Shown here: positions 1 to 11,858 of the stretch, piece after piece | Layout of the letters: every line of letters starts with the position of its first letter | Numbering within the stretch: position 1 is the stretch's first letter | Assembly (NCBI RefSeq): GCF_037975245.1 | Contig: NC_092561.1 | Span: forward strand, 7,934,001-7,998,000 | DNA length: 64,000 nucleotides | Reading direction: 5' to 3' | Origin: Apostichopus japonicus | Taxonomy: Eukaryota; Echinodermata; Holothuroidea; Aspidochirotida; Stichopodidae | Made by a program: the position numbers and the translations under genes | Notes under the pieces: model-generated | Databases searched by the model: none | What the model saw: only the letters and a program-made list of their open reading frames with translations | What the model was told of the DNA's origin: nothing

Positions 1-1205
1 ACATGTTCGGTTCTCTCCGCACTTTTAATCTTTTGTTCCGATAAAAACACTAGAACGAGACTTTAATATGAAATGCTACATTTTCCCCCAAAATTTTTCT
101 ATCGCATTATTTAGTTTCGGCTCGTCGTCGTCGTCGAGCCGTGCATTGCTACATTAGTTTTACATTGCCACCTAGCCATAAAAGCAGACCCTAATTTGCC
201 TGGCAGTAGTCTCTGAGCTGTCAACCTCGGAAAGGAGGATTTCAGCGAAGTGCCATGCTCCTCAATTAGTCGGTAAGTGACTCAGATGCGTCCTTGGGGT
301 TATTATCACAACATACTCGTCTGTTTTCCCATCGCTAGAAGGACGTACAAAGTGCTTTCACACCGTATCACCTCACTTGTAAATTGGAGGGGCTCTCTCG
401 GAGACGTCTTGGAGGGGGGAAGGCAGAAGAGTGCTAGACGTTTGTTTTTAATAGGCCTGCCATGTTGCCGTTCCAATCCCGTTACCGAAACGCAAACGAG
501 ATTGGATCTCTTCAGACTTACATCAGCTTGAAAAGGAAAGGATCAGAGCTGGCTCTGCCTGTGCGATGGAAAAAAGAGTGGGAGAGGCTTATATCATAAA
601 CCCAGTCAGAGAAAGGAGAAAGGAGGAGAAAAAAAATAAAGAAAAGTGCTCCAGCGCCAACCCGTCAGACGTTCATGATGCGATTGATCGCAAGAAGAAG
701 TGCAAACAAGAAAATTGTCAAAGTCGGTCGCACGACGTCATCAATTTGTTGTTGAGAAAGCAGAGGACGCTTCATCAAATGTTTTTTTCTTTTTTTAAAT
801 GTTTTTCGACAGACGAACATCTGGAAGTGGATGTAAAGGTTGAAGCTGAATGAGAGAAGTTGTTTCCCTCAAAATTTGTTTTCCCACAAAAGAGACTGAA
901 GGGTTCGTTTTGGTTTCGTACGATTCGGTCTACGTTTTGGATCCAGCTATTTTATCAAAAAGAAAAGTAGATATACTGTACATGTATGTGTTATTTGCTG
1001 ATGATTGCATCTTCTCTGTTTGAGATGATAGAAAGCTGTGTTCGGTTTAGTCTCTTGACCTTCTGTGTTGAGCCATGTGTAGTGTTGTGTCATGTAAATA
1101 TAACTATATCAATTTTATTAAAATGAAAAAAATAAAAAAAATACTAAAAGTTTTATAACATTCTCTCTATTTCTACAATATTAATTTTATTCAGTGGTCC
1201 AGTTT
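1..1205. other. Unassigned sequence with one donor-like site
   Basis: No gene or repeat is recognised. A perfect splice-donor-like sequence (CG|GTAAGT, GT at 273-274) lies on the + strand after moderately CG-bearing sequence, so a non-coding exon ending at 272 is possible. The only ATG just upstream reaches a stop after four codons. An open frame at 566-853 is rich in Lys, Glu and Arg because of purine runs and is probably fortuitous. Confidence 0.3.
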
Positions 1206-1207
1206 TT

Positions 1208-1651
1208 AGTTGTCTGTCTGTCTGTCTCTCTATCAGTCTGTCTCTCTATCAGTCTGTTTGTCTCTTCTAAATGTGTTCTTAGTCTTTTCATTTCAATCTG
1301 CCCCTGCAGAAGATCCTGCTACGTTTACGGTATTGTTGACAGGACTTTGATACTTGCGTCAACCGGGACGCAACATCTCAACAAATGTTTTGTGTCAGCT
1401 CAGAGAAAAACTCTCGTCCCTGCAGTCCTCCACGAAACATGCACTTTAGTCTGTCTGCCTATCTGTCATTCTATCTGTCTGTTTGTCTCTTTTTAATTTG
1501 TTTGTTTGTCTTTTCATTTCAATCTGAAGAAGATCCTGCTACGTTATCGTTGCCAGGATTTTGACACTTGCGTCAACCGGGACGCAACGTCTCAACAAAT
1601 GTTTTGCGTCCGCTCAGATAAAAACTCTCGTCCACGAAACATGCACTTTAA
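1208..1651 (+). repeat. Tandem duplication of a ~220-bp module with CTGT-rich head
   Basis: Two diverged copies (about 1208-1448 and 1449-1651) share a CTGTCTGT-rich head and then the same order of motifs: TTTCATTTCAATCTG, GAAGATCCTGCTACG, TTGCGTCAACCGGGACGCAAC, CTCAACAAATGTTTTG and CACGAAACATGCACTTTA. The second copy lacks several short segments of the first. The unit contains its own small inverted repeat (TGCGTC...GACGCA). The CTGAAGAAGATCC segment resembles the hammerhead-like motif of Penelope-like retroelements (see findings). Confidence 0.75.
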
Positions 1652-1725
1652 CATGAGTCGACAGGAAAACACATGACTTTGTTATAATCACCCCTGATGA
1701 TGACACATGCCTCTAATGTGCACGC

Positions 1726-1748
1726 AAAAAAAAAAAAAAAAAAAAAAA
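1726..1748 (+). repeat. Poly(A) tract of 23 bases
   Basis: Uninterrupted A run, 75 bp after the duplicated module. It could be a retroposition tail, but no target-site duplication was identified. Confidence 0.8.
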
Positions 1749-1749
1749 T

Positions 1750-2955
1750 GATGAAACCTTTAACTAAATATACAACAACAAAATGACTGTCAAATTCCCA
1801 AGCAGGAAAAATTGCCGTAGACTAGTTACCATATATGCTAGCCTGTACAGCATGCAATGTACACTACTGTAAGGTATACAAGCCCCGAACATAGGGTCTC
1901 CAAAAATGTCATAGGCTATGCATATGCTGTGAATGTTGGAAATCGCGTAAACTAAAATGAGTGCCTACACAGAAAATGCAAGAATTCAAAATACTGCACT
2001 TTCCGACTGATTTAATTGACCCCGGCCAGTTCGAATCCCTCTCCTACTACAGTATGTATATAAATTTATACGCAATGTCGATTAAACATCTCAAGCTTCA
2101 ATGGCTTTTGAATATTTTTCGCATGGAAATCTCTGTCAGGAATATTTTTCTCTTTCAAACATTTATCTGTAGACTTGGAAGAAATTTTGGTTCTTTTGAG
2201 AAAAATAGTATTAAAAATTATGTGCAATCAAATATTAGACTGTTTGGTCAGATTGTTAAAAAAAAAGAAAGGAAAAATGGAAAACAACAACTCAAGACAA
2301 TATTTATGTTCGTAGCTGAATAACTCACAAATTTCTCTCTTTGAGTTAAACATATTCCTAGAATTTTTTCACCGCTGATTTTAAGTCCTTGGTAATCTCT
2401 CGATTCAATTCTAGAAATAAACAAATTTAATAACAGAGACTGACAAGGATTTTTACCTAACAAAATTACAAGTGAGAAAGTTTTGAAACTTTTTGACTTA
2501 CTGCTTCATCTGATATTCTGTAGAGTGTACTTGACCAGACACAGTAGTATGTTGCTACGTTGAGGTTTCAGTATCCATGGAAATAAGGTATGTTTACTTT
2601 TAAAAGTTAACACTGAACTGCTCTAAAGAGCTTCGGTACGGTTGGCTAGTCTTCATCAAGCTATACAGGGACTTTGAGCTTTACAGGGATTGGATTATCT
2701 CCCACCCTATGGGACTCTAGCTTATGCAATTTTTTTTTTTAGAAATGCAATTTACCCAATGACAGTTTCAGGAAATGAAATGAATTGATTAATATCTGTG
2801 TGAGAAATGTTATCAATGTTAGGAAAAGATAGATACTGTAGACATGTACATGTAAGTATAGTACTATTTATTGACTCAAACTGTGGAAGATACTGTAATG
2901 GATATTTGTATTGTGGGGAAAGAACTTCGCTTGTATCAGTGGAGTAGTTGTTCAG
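1750..2955. other. Unassigned AT-rich sequence
   Basis: Nothing recognised on either strand. Short ORFs here are dominated by AT-rich codons and have no recognisable domain. Several TACTGTA heptamers occur (for example near 2836 and 2891), as throughout the window. Confidence 0.5.
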
Positions 2956-2956
2956 A

Positions 2957-3025
2957 TAATAATAATAATAAGTAATATTTATATAGTGCATAATCAGCAA
3001 AGCTGCTCAAAGGGCTTTACAAATG
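2957..3025 (-). repeat. 3' tail of an L2-type LINE or LINE-dependent SINE
   Basis: On the minus strand the sequence reads TTTGTAAAGCCCTTTGAGC, then a short spacer, then GCACTATATAAATATTACTT and an (ATT)n tail. This is the conserved 3' terminal module of L2-clade retroelements. It is nearly the same subfamily as the copy at 39.5 kb (shared TTTGAGCAGCTTTGCTGATT) and a more distant relative of the copy at 63.5 kb. The A-rich sequence to about 3230 may be the rest of a decayed element, but nothing in it is diagnostic. Confidence 0.7.
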
Positions 3026-6000
3026 TAAAACCTACAAACAAATAGTAACAAAAACCTAATTATTAAATATATAGAACCAAGAAGGCATAAAATGTAAAAG
3101 CCTAAAGCAACAATACAAAAAACACCCGTTCTAAATGATAATAAAAAATAGTTAAAAAAAAGAAGCCCAAAACGCATATAATCCAAAACAAATTCAGAAG
3201 TATGTAAATAGTAAAATAGATTAATCCATTTAGGTACAGTAGTTACTGTAGAGTCTCAATATATGCACATATACATTCACTCTTGATGGTCTAAACCATT
3301 TCCCTACATCCCCACCCCACCTCCGCCCCACCCCCATGGTACTATCGTGTCATACATAATCACACAATCATGACAACGTACTTTTTCCCCAAAAACATTT
3401 TGGCCCATTGACAGAGATTGAGTGATTGTATCAATTCGGATTATATGCTAGGGTTAATGTTTAATGCAGTCAGTGCTATGCTTAGCACCTTAATGTACGT
3501 TACAGTCTGTGCCTGCAACATTCTCTTCTTATAGCAGGGCGAGTCGTTCAAAGACAACATTTAATAATTACCCACGAGTCATTGAGTACATTGCTGGCTG
3601 ATCAATCCATGACTACGGTGTTCAACGAAAAATTGGTACATTAGCGGCTACATTGGTTTGTTCAATAGGGCATTTGCTTATAATGCATGCATTATTTAAG
3701 AAGAACATGAAAACTGATGGGGATTTTTATTCGTAACAAATTGTTACTTCAGTTATGTGTTGTTGAAGTACGGAAAATTGTACTTTGGGATGAGAACAAA
3801 ATGTAGATTATATATATCTGAATAGCACCGTCCGAATAGTCCAGGCTAATTCCTAATTTTCCGTAATTATTGCCGTCTCGATTCTTCCCTTTTCCATCAG
3901 AAAAAGCTTTTAGTCTAAAGTTGTGAAAGACTGACTTTTTTGCGGTCCAGAATCCTCAATGTGGATCTCCAGAATTTTAACAGAGGGCGCTGTCATCAGT
4001 CCCAGTGCGCATGATCTACACCGTGTTAAAGATCTTCTAATGAGAGTAACGTGATCCCGCATGAAAGCACTCACAATCATTCAAATACTCCCTATGAACC
4101 TACTGTACATACAGATGCACTGGGGTGACTGACTAGTTCAAGATTATAATCGTACGGTTTGGCGGAACGAGGGGGGGGGGGAAAGAAAAAAAAAAAGAGT
4201 GCTTTTGAAAAGCACTGGTTGAGATGCCTTAAAAAAGTACTTTAACTTGAAACTATGTGTTTCAAAACTATGTTTCAAAAGATCTCTTCTTCGATAAATG
4301 ACGAATGAAATTGTCTATCACAAGTGATCAACTCATGGTACCGGCATGATGATCTGCATCCAGAGAGCGTACCTTCATGGAAACTAGATATTAGACCGAT
4401 ATGACTGCACCCTACTGCACTCTCAATGACCCCCAACTCTAGGTTCATTGCCCCCATCCATCCCAAGTCTGTTACCAATCTCACACCTGTGTTACAACCA
4501 TCCTGGATTATCGAGATCCATTGTATCCATTGTCGACTGAATAATTACAACTTCTCATTATGTTTGTTAACATTTTTGAATGGGTATAGATTAAAAGATA
4601 CTTATTCATGTACACATATATGTTATATGTTGGCTCAGCTTTTTGCCATTGTTCATTGTCACAAAAGGTTTCGCTTACTCATCGCGCGGAGTTCACGTTC
4701 CCGGCATGTCACGCAAAGTTCATCACGCGACTTCATCTTTTTGTTCGGATAGACGTTTTAATATGCAGCTGGGATCGCCTTTGGTAACGTCTCCCAATGC
4801 ACACATAAAACGTGCATCGAAGAAAGGAAGGAATACAGCACATTGTTTCTTGTCAATATTGCTTAGATTTCAAAACAAGTTATTAAATTTCTGCTACCCT
4901 TTGCAAAATGAAGATATCAAGCTTATATGCATACAACATGGATTGTAATTGTTGACATGTCATTCAATCATTTATTTAAGGCCTAGTCCAATCTTCACAG
5001 GATATTCCCCCCACCCCACATCTTCATCCAATAAACATCAACTTGTTGAACGGTATGTACTTAAATGTTTCCTCAAAAAAAAAAAAAAAAAAAAAATTTG
5101 AAGCCAAAATGATGGGTTTTCGTTTGAATCATTATTGCTAAAGCCTAAATGAAACGCTGATTTTCGCAATCTTGTTAAAGCCTCTTCATTTCGATCCTTT
5201 TCAAGTTTTAAACACTGTGATGTGAAATGGAGACTTCATCGAGTTAGATAAAGGGGATGTAAACTCTAACCGTCATCTGTAGCTTACCCGACAGAGAGAT
5301 ACTGTATCTATCTGCGAGAAACGACTCGACCCCAAAACGGTTAAGAAAAATCTTGTTCCGTTTGGAAGATATGCTAGCTTAAAAGTCAAGTCTGTGAGCT
5401 GTCATCTTTTATAAATCAGTGATGTCATAGCGTCAGTAGGATCTGAAACCTTTTAATTTATTCGTTATTTTCATATATTTAAGGTAAAAGGTAAAAAAAT
5501 CATGACATGGAAACTACAGAACATCATTAAGGTCATGTATTTTATTTGTTTTTCAGCTTTCAAAAAAAAGTCATCCATTTTCAGAAAACCGTCGTTATTA
5601 AGAAAAATATAAAAACATGAAGCACTCGCAGTGAAGAAAATGAAGAAAATGCAGCAGTACACTAGTATCTACCAAATGGTATGGAATAAGAAGCTGCAGG
5701 GGGGGAAGTTATAAATACCGCATAAAACCAATAAATAATGGTCAGATTTGTGTCCCCTTTAAATGAAGTGCCTCATAAATTTATTATGACATTGTTAAAG
5801 AGAGAAAGAGAGAGAGAAAAAAAAAATGATGGCAAAAGAAAAAATTTGCCAGAATTTATCTCAAGGCAGCTGCTGATCACAACAACCTCGCTGATCAGGG
5901 AGAGACCGAGTCCCTCATACTTATTTACATCAAAATAATCTGTCTTCGTTTTTAAGCCTTTCCTTTTCTTCTTTGTAAAAATTTGACAGATAACGAATCA

Positions 6001-6330
6001 GTGTCCTGGACGAACATCATTCCGTAGCCATCCCAAGGAGTGTCTGCGTGAGCTGCTGGTATCGCGGCATCAAAGTGTCACCTGGAGCAAAAAAATGGAA
6101 AAGTAATGTGACCTTTTCACTCTATCATATTTTTCTTTGAACTGTAAAGTAACATGGGGAGCTGCTGTAGTGAGTAAATACATATTGGATTCGGCATGTC
6201 AAGATCTTTCACCGCTTCGGACAAAGATATGAAGGGTTGTTAAGTACTTAAAAGAGACCTTTAAATGTTTCACTTAAGTTGTCTTCTCGGGGAGGTTGTA
6301 AACTGTCAGACCATGTATATGTGTATGTAT
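3026..6330. other. Unassigned sequence with poly(A) and low-complexity patches
   Basis: No gene was recognised. It contains a 22-base poly(A) run at 5075-5096, a CCCC-rich patch at 3307-3336, and a G run followed by an A run near 4170-4197. ORFs at 4275-4948 overlap each other on both strands and show no domain. Confidence 0.45.
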
Positions 6331-6359
6331 ATACAGTATGTATATGTATATATATTTAT

Positions 6360-6366
<7 letters not shown>

Positions 6367-6437
<71 letters not shown>
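6367..6437. repeat. (TA)n microsatellite, tail of the adjoining SINE
   Basis: About 70 bp of almost pure TA directly abuts the 3' end of the minus-strand SINE at 6438. The two other SINE copies with a preserved 3' end also run into TA-rich sequence. The tract is therefore best read as the element's expanded tail and not as an independent microsatellite. Confidence 0.85.
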
Positions 6438-6440
<3 letters not shown>

Positions 6441-6730
6441 AAAATGTAATGAGTTGGAAAATCCAGAACAGTGAAAAAACTTCCAGCCCCCACCAGGATT
6501 TGAACCCGGGCCTCCCGCTTTGTACACGGGCACCCTAACCACTAGGCTATGGACGCTGATTGTATGTCCAGAGGTTCGAAACCGGTAAGGATGGTCGTAA
6601 TTCCACTGTAGGCGTTTGTCACCTGTATCGAACAATACTAGTTCTGTTTTTGGTGACATATTTGCCCGACTCTAGAGATCAGACATGATGCTAACTAACT
6701 CGAAATCATTTGTGATTCCCAAAGTCGGTT
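6438..6730 (-). mobile_element. tRNA-derived SINE, family 1 (full-length-like copy)
   Basis: On the minus strand the element starts near GGGAATCACAAATGATTTCG and carries about 190 bp of non-tRNA sequence. A tRNA-like module follows: box A-like TAGCCTAGTGGTTAGGGTG and box B-like GGTTCAAATCC. The 3' half (GCGGGAGGCCCGGGTTC) resembles tRNA-Gly. A conserved 3' body (TGGAAGTTTTTTCACTGTTC...CCAACTCATTAC) then runs into (TA)n. Other copies are at 40.1, 42.2 and 48.6 kb. The tRNA-like module is internal and not at the 5' end, which is unusual for a SINE. Confidence 0.85.
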
Positions 6731-6982
6731 CTCAAAAGAGATATTTTGAACAAACTTTATGTTAATGAAATGGAGGTATATATTTATATACATATGTATC
6801 TCTTGGTGTGTCTTGTACCAGTATTTGGCTACAGTATGTTTTAATTATGCTAATTTTCAGGTCTCAAATTGAGGCTCTTTGTTGGCTGAATGGATCTATT
6901 TTTGCCATTTGCCAGGAGAAGCAAAAAAAAAGAGAACAATATGAAGACACCTGTAATTATCTGCCAGAATTAATTTAGATCA

Positions 6983-7870
6983 CGGTAAAGCGGTTAACAA
7001 TCCTCAGTCAAAGAACCTACATAATATATGTACCTAACCTAAAACCCTGTAAAACTTAGCCGCCCAATAGTCGAAGAACTGGCATGCTTTATGTACCAAA
7101 CCTAAAACGCCCTGTAGAACTTAGTGGCAGGGTAAGCCGGTTAACAATCGTCAGTCTAAGAACCGGCATGATTTATTTTATGCACCTAACCTAAAACCCT
7201 ACAGGTAGAACTTAGCTGCCCGGTAAGTTGGTTAACAATTGTCAGTTGAAGAACCGGCATGATATATACGTACCTAACCTAAAACCCTGTAGAACTTAGC
7301 CACACCGTAAGTCGGTTAACAATCGTCAGTCACAGAACCGGCATGATATATACATAGTTAAACATAAACCCTGTAGAACTTAGCCGCAGGGTAAGCCGGT
7401 TAACGATCGTCAGTCAAAGAACCCGCATGATATTTACGTACCTAACCTGAATCCCTGTAGAACTTAGCCGCACTGTAAGTCGGTTAACAATCGTCAGTCA
7501 AAGAACCTGCATGATATATACATACCTAACCTAAATCCCTATAGAACTTAGCCGCACTGTAAGTCGGTTAACAATCGTCAGTCAAAGAACCTGCATGATA
7601 TATACGTACCTAACCTGAAACCCTGTAGAACTTAGCGACACCGCAAGTCGGTTAACAATCGTCAGTTAAAGAACCTGCATAATTTACGTACCTAACCTAA
7701 ACCCCTGTAGAACTTAGCCGCACGGTAAGTCGGTTAACATCGTCAGTCAAAGAACCTGCATGATTTACGTACCTAACCTAAACCCCTGTAGAACTTAGCC
7801 ACACGGTAAGTTGGTTAACAATTGTCAGTCAGAGAACCCGCATGATTTACGTTACATACCTAACCTAAAG
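6983..7870 (+). repeat. Tandem array of ~84-bp units (about 10 copies)
   Basis: Each unit contains CCTAACCTAAAACCCTGTAG, AACTTAGCCGCACGGTAAG, TCGGTTAACAATCGTCAGTC and AAAGAACC-GCATGATATATACGTA. The GGTTAAC core recurs near 6991, 7138, 7228, 7313, 7397, 7482, 7565, 7649, 7731 and 7812, giving a period of 82-90 bp. One early unit (about 7040-7080) is partly deleted. Copies differ by a few substitutions each, indicating a moderately old satellite-like array. Confidence 0.93.
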
Positions 7871-7874
7871 AAAC

Positions 7875-9836
7875 TCTGTATGATTGCAATATTCTCTGCA
7901 AATATTATTGGGCTGCTGCTCTCAAAAGCCTACAGGAACAGTGAACTGATTTCTGTTGTTGTATAAAATTTCAGGAAAGTGCCAGTGAGAAGAAGAAGAA
8001 TTTGAATTTTTAAGCCAGTAGTTAATTTTGAGTGCTGGGATTTTTTTTAGTAAAGTGGCTAAATTGCTTTTAATTTTTCGCTGAACGGGTGAAACCGACT
8101 TTGATCAAATGTGCAGTTATTAGGGAACTGAAGTTTTTGCCTTTTCTCAATTCTGGTATGACATGTACAATTGTTGTTTTGTTACAATTGTTATGTAAGA
8201 GTATTACAGCATGATTTAAAATCCTTTGCTGGTGGAATTCATGAATGGGTAAAGTTATCTGGATGTTTTACTGTCAGCTCCGATTTGATATCAGTGGTGA
8301 ATATGATGAAACTTGGTTCAAATTGACTCAGAAACTCTTTCTAAAACCAATTAAAAAAAAGAAGGAACCTCAATAGTCACATGATGAGGTCTTCTTTTGT
8401 TAAGAATGAGCAATCGTTTTATAAGTCAAGTGCAAAACCAATGCACCCTTCAGACGGCACATTGCAGTTAACCAGAGTTATAGGACTACGTTGAATTTAA
8501 ATACCTTTTAACAGTCTATCAATAAAGCCAGTTTCTCACGAATCAAAGTTCAGTCAAGTTTAGGTTCACTGTGTCAGTCGTAAGCCCTCCTTCGGTGCAG
8601 CTGGTTCCCCATCGTACTGAGTGCACATGTGTGTACTTTGTGATGCACGAGTATGTACACTAAAGTACTAGTTATTAATGTGTGTCCTTTGGCACCAGCA
8701 GAACAGATAAGATGGCTGACCCTGTTGTCAAGTCTACACTAATTATGAAATTTGAAAAGATATAATCCGCTGGAATTTGGGCGTGAGAGTTTGAACGAGC
8801 GACCTTAAAAATAAAGTCCACTGCGGTATCGAGCTATTGGGTTTGCAGGCTGGCAATTCCTTATATGTAATCATTTCTGTGGTTAGGGTGGTTCCATGTA
8901 CCAGTCAGTTGACACACATGCACGCTCCCTGGTCCCAGGTTGCAGTCAGTGTACATAGTGAACCAGGTATCATGCCTACTTCCATTCGATACAGCCCAGA
9001 AAAAATAATTCGCCCAGGTTTCATACGTCTATGTACACAGTGTTAGCCAAATCAGAGCAGAATGCTGATTTATTGGAGAATTCTGATGGAAATTTTTTCC
9101 CAAAATTGTTTTTGGTGATAGATTTGTAAGGTTATTGGAAGTCTACCCAAGGTAGTGCAGGGAATAATTTATTCAGATATCGCATCACAAAATGCCATGC
9201 AAAATACTATGCAAAATACTATGCAAATGGTAAAATTACTATGAATACAAGTGTAAAGATGTATATAGTGCAGTTTTTTTTGTATGCAGGAAGCTTAGTA
9301 TTTTATGAAAGACAAATCCTCATAGCACTCCAATCTGCTACATAAAAAATGTGTACACTAAAATTATTTCCTGGATTTGAAAATTTGCCTCCCAGGGAAT
9401 TTTTTTTGTTCCCTTCCTAAGCTCCTACATGTGAATTTGGGGGTGGGAGTGATATTTAGACATGTTTGTTACTCGGTGCCCAGTAGTTTGAATTTTCTTA
9501 AAATGTTAAATTGATGAATAGGTATACAGTACATGAATGTAACACTTTTGCTTTTACTGTTACAAATAAACTATTATCTTACAAAAGACAAACTCAACAT
9601 TTTGGTCCCCTCAGACTACCTGAAGGCTGGATGCTAAGAAATTAGCCTTTATTAGAGTATTCCCTTCACTTTTTACTCTCCTTCTCCCCTCACCCTCCCC
9701 CCTGCCCCTCCCACCCCCATGTAAATGGTACACATGAATTCCTATTTGTAGTAATTTCTGCATCTAAATTGATTTTCCACTCCACAAATGGCACTTTTAG
9801 CTGCAAGTTTAATCCAAATTAATTCCAAAGACCACA
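7875..9836. other. Unassigned sequence
   Basis: No gene, RNA or repeat family is recognised. Short local reiterations (AAAATACTATGC near 9200-9225) and a C-rich patch near 9680-9717 are the only structure seen. Confidence 0.5.
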
Positions 9837-10600
9837 AATGGTTAAATCCTTCTGATTGCCTCTTGTACTTCCACGACTTTTTGGGACTAACATTTAATTC
9901 AGTCCCTTCCCTTCCCCTCTCCCGGAAACATTTAGAAAATGTGCGTAAGTATGGGATGTTATGTAAGCAAATCGATTGCAAATTCATGGACCAAAACCTG
10001 TACCCGTTATCAGACATGTTTTCATTCCGTTTACTGTCTTATCATCACGCTGATTATTATTTTTTTTATCTTTTGATTAGATCTATGATGAACAGTTTTT
10101 TTTTCTGATTAAAAACTGGTGGGAAATGTGCTACACTTCATGTCATCTTGTTCAAACATCAAGTCTGTTGAGAGATAACAGTACCATTAGGAAAACAATG
10201 AATCATGAAATCCTTCTTGCCTCTCGTACCCTCAGGACCTTTTTGGGACTGATGTTTCATTCTGTCCCCAGCTTTCCTTCCTTTCCTCTCCCCCGGAAAC
10301 ATTTAGAATATATATGTCCGTAAGTATGGAAATGAATTTATAGCAAATCGTTTCCAAATTCATGGACCGAAATCTGTACGAGTTATCAAGCACGTTTTTC
10401 GTTCTGTTTACTCTCTAATCATCACATTGATTATTGTGTTTCTTTTGAAGACAAAATGATATTGATTTTTTTTTTTTTTTTAACATTGTTTGTACAGGAT
10501 GTAGCATTTACCTTGTACACTCTGATTAACAAAAAAAAAAAATTGTCGGCTTGGTGGGAAAATACAGTATGATACACTTTCATGTCTTTCTTGTTAAAAT
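9837..10600 (+). repeat. Local duplication of a ~360-400-bp segment
   Basis: The segment starting near 9837 (AAATCCTTCTGATTGCCTC, then TTTTTGGGACT, CCGGAAACATTTAGAA, GTAAGTATGG, AAATTCATGGACC, ATCATCAC, GGTGGGAAA) recurs in the same order from about 10200 to 10590. The second copy is longer because of extra T runs. Matching stretches are broken by small indels. Open frames across both copies are not conserved, so a non-coding duplication is more likely than two exons. Confidence 0.85.
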
Positions 10601-10669
10601 TTTTAAAATAAACTAAAATGAGAAAATTTACTTCTCTTTTGGATGTCTTCCTTTTCTACGGTATGTAAT

Positions 10670-11345
10670 CTTTTCTGTGTTCGAAAGAAAGAAATTTATT
10701 TTCTGTTGCCCTTATGGCGCGAACGATACGGTAAAATCACCGCGACAGCCCATTTTAGCATGTTCATTACGCAAATGTAAACAAAACAGTCTACACATGC
10801 GGCCCGATCAAGGTTTTAACGCAGTCCTATACCCGTATCATCCACTTCTTACAATTCCATGGAGGAAACGTCTGAAAGCACTTGTTTATTCATTGCAATG
10901 GAAGGAAATGACACAATTTTCACAAGCTACTCCGGTAAGACCGAGAGAAAGATATAATAGCAGGGACCTAAGACATGCTAGCCACGAAAGTAAAATTAAG
11001 CCTAGGCCTAACGGTCATAAACAAAAAAGAGAGATTTGATTTGAAGCATGATCTGTTGGGCGAGGCTTGCAAACTTTGCTTGAAGTTTGTAGAATCTACG
11101 GACTCGATAATCTGGAAAATTATATTCAGCTCAACATTTTTAACAACAGATAACTCAATAACAATATTGAATATTGGAAAATTATATTCAGCTCAATATT
11201 TTTAACAAAATCAATAAAAATAATGAATATTGAATAATGAAAATTGCATAGAACGGTTGTCATTTTCACTGAACTTTTAGTGCAGTATTGAGCTGGAAAG
11301 GTCAAAGTTTAAATTTGGCAAACACGTACTGTGACTTGAAATAAG
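10670..11345 (+). repeat. Dispersed repeat, copy A (inverted partner at 62.2-62.8 kb)
   Basis: The reverse complement of 62,175-62,765 matches this segment throughout: GCCCTTATGG, ACGGTAAAATCACCGCGAC, ACATGCGGCCCGATCAA, GCCACGAAAGTAA, GCATGATCTGTTGGGCG, TCATTTTCACTGAAC, TGGAAAGGTCAAAGTTT, GGCAAACACGTACTG. Copy A carries an extra internal tandem duplication (about 11112-11214, unit GGAAAATTATATTCAGCTCA) that the partner lacks. No coding capacity or terminal inverted repeats were found, so the class is unknown. The 120-residue open frame inside it is not kept in the partner. Confidence 0.88.
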
Positions 11346-11437
11346 CACCATGATTGGTTTGCACAGCCCTTTGATTTATAGTGTTTACTTTGCTCCTTAC
11401 CTGTTTCCACATCCTGTACTCTCCCATCTACCTAACT

Positions 11438-11806
11438 CAGAGGTGGGCAACCTTTTTGAATGAATGAGCCAGATATCAGGAGTGAAAAAATGACTGGGCC
11501 GCACCTAACCATCGACCTGCTGTTGATTTCAAACCTTTGATTCCGAGGACTTTCAAGCAGTAGATGTGTCCTTAATCTGTATTCACGAAAACATACTGTC
11601 AATACAGTACAGGTGATAATTCATGGGGATAATAGGCCTACCTGACAGCATCATTAGTGCCGATAAATTCTAAGCAGCTAGCTCGTTTTTTGTGATGATG
11701 TAAAATCATTTTTTTAAAAAAAAATTTTCTTGAGACATCTCACGGGCCGCAAAAAAATCACTGACGGGCCGCATTTGGCCCGCTGGCCGTAGGTTGCCCA
11801 CCGCAG
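11438..11806. mobile_element. hAT-like MITE (369 bp) with 8-bp target-site duplication
   Basis: The left end CAGAGGTGGGCAACCT and the reverse complement of the right end (CTGCGGTGGGCAACCT) form a terminal inverted repeat. Flanks ACCTAACT (11430-11437) and ACCTTACT (11807-11814) are an 8-bp TSD with one mismatch. The GGTGGGCAACCT terminus and the GGGCCGCA subterminal repeats (three copies inside the two ends) are typical of Charlie-like hAT non-autonomous elements. No transposase coding is present. Confidence 0.92.
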
Positions 11807-11858
11807 ACCTTACTACACATTGCAATGTTTTTCTTGTAAGGATTTGTACTTTTTTGTC

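Noticed and set aside
566-853. 95-codon + strand ORF, Lys/Glu/Arg-rich
   Set aside because: Composition follows purine runs (AAAGGAGAAAGGAGGAG); no domain, no splice support.
6366-6659. 97-codon minus ORF and 66-codon plus ORF
   Set aside because: Both are SINE plus (TA)n translated as Tyr-Ile repeats.
6983-7870. ACCCTGTAGA in each 84-bp unit resembling the miR-10/100 start
   Set aside because: Only 10 nt match, no precursor hairpin, and the unit is a tandem satellite.
6983-7870. CCTAACCTAAAACCC resembling degenerate telomere repeat
   Set aside because: It occurs once per 84-bp unit and never as consecutive CCCTAA repeats.
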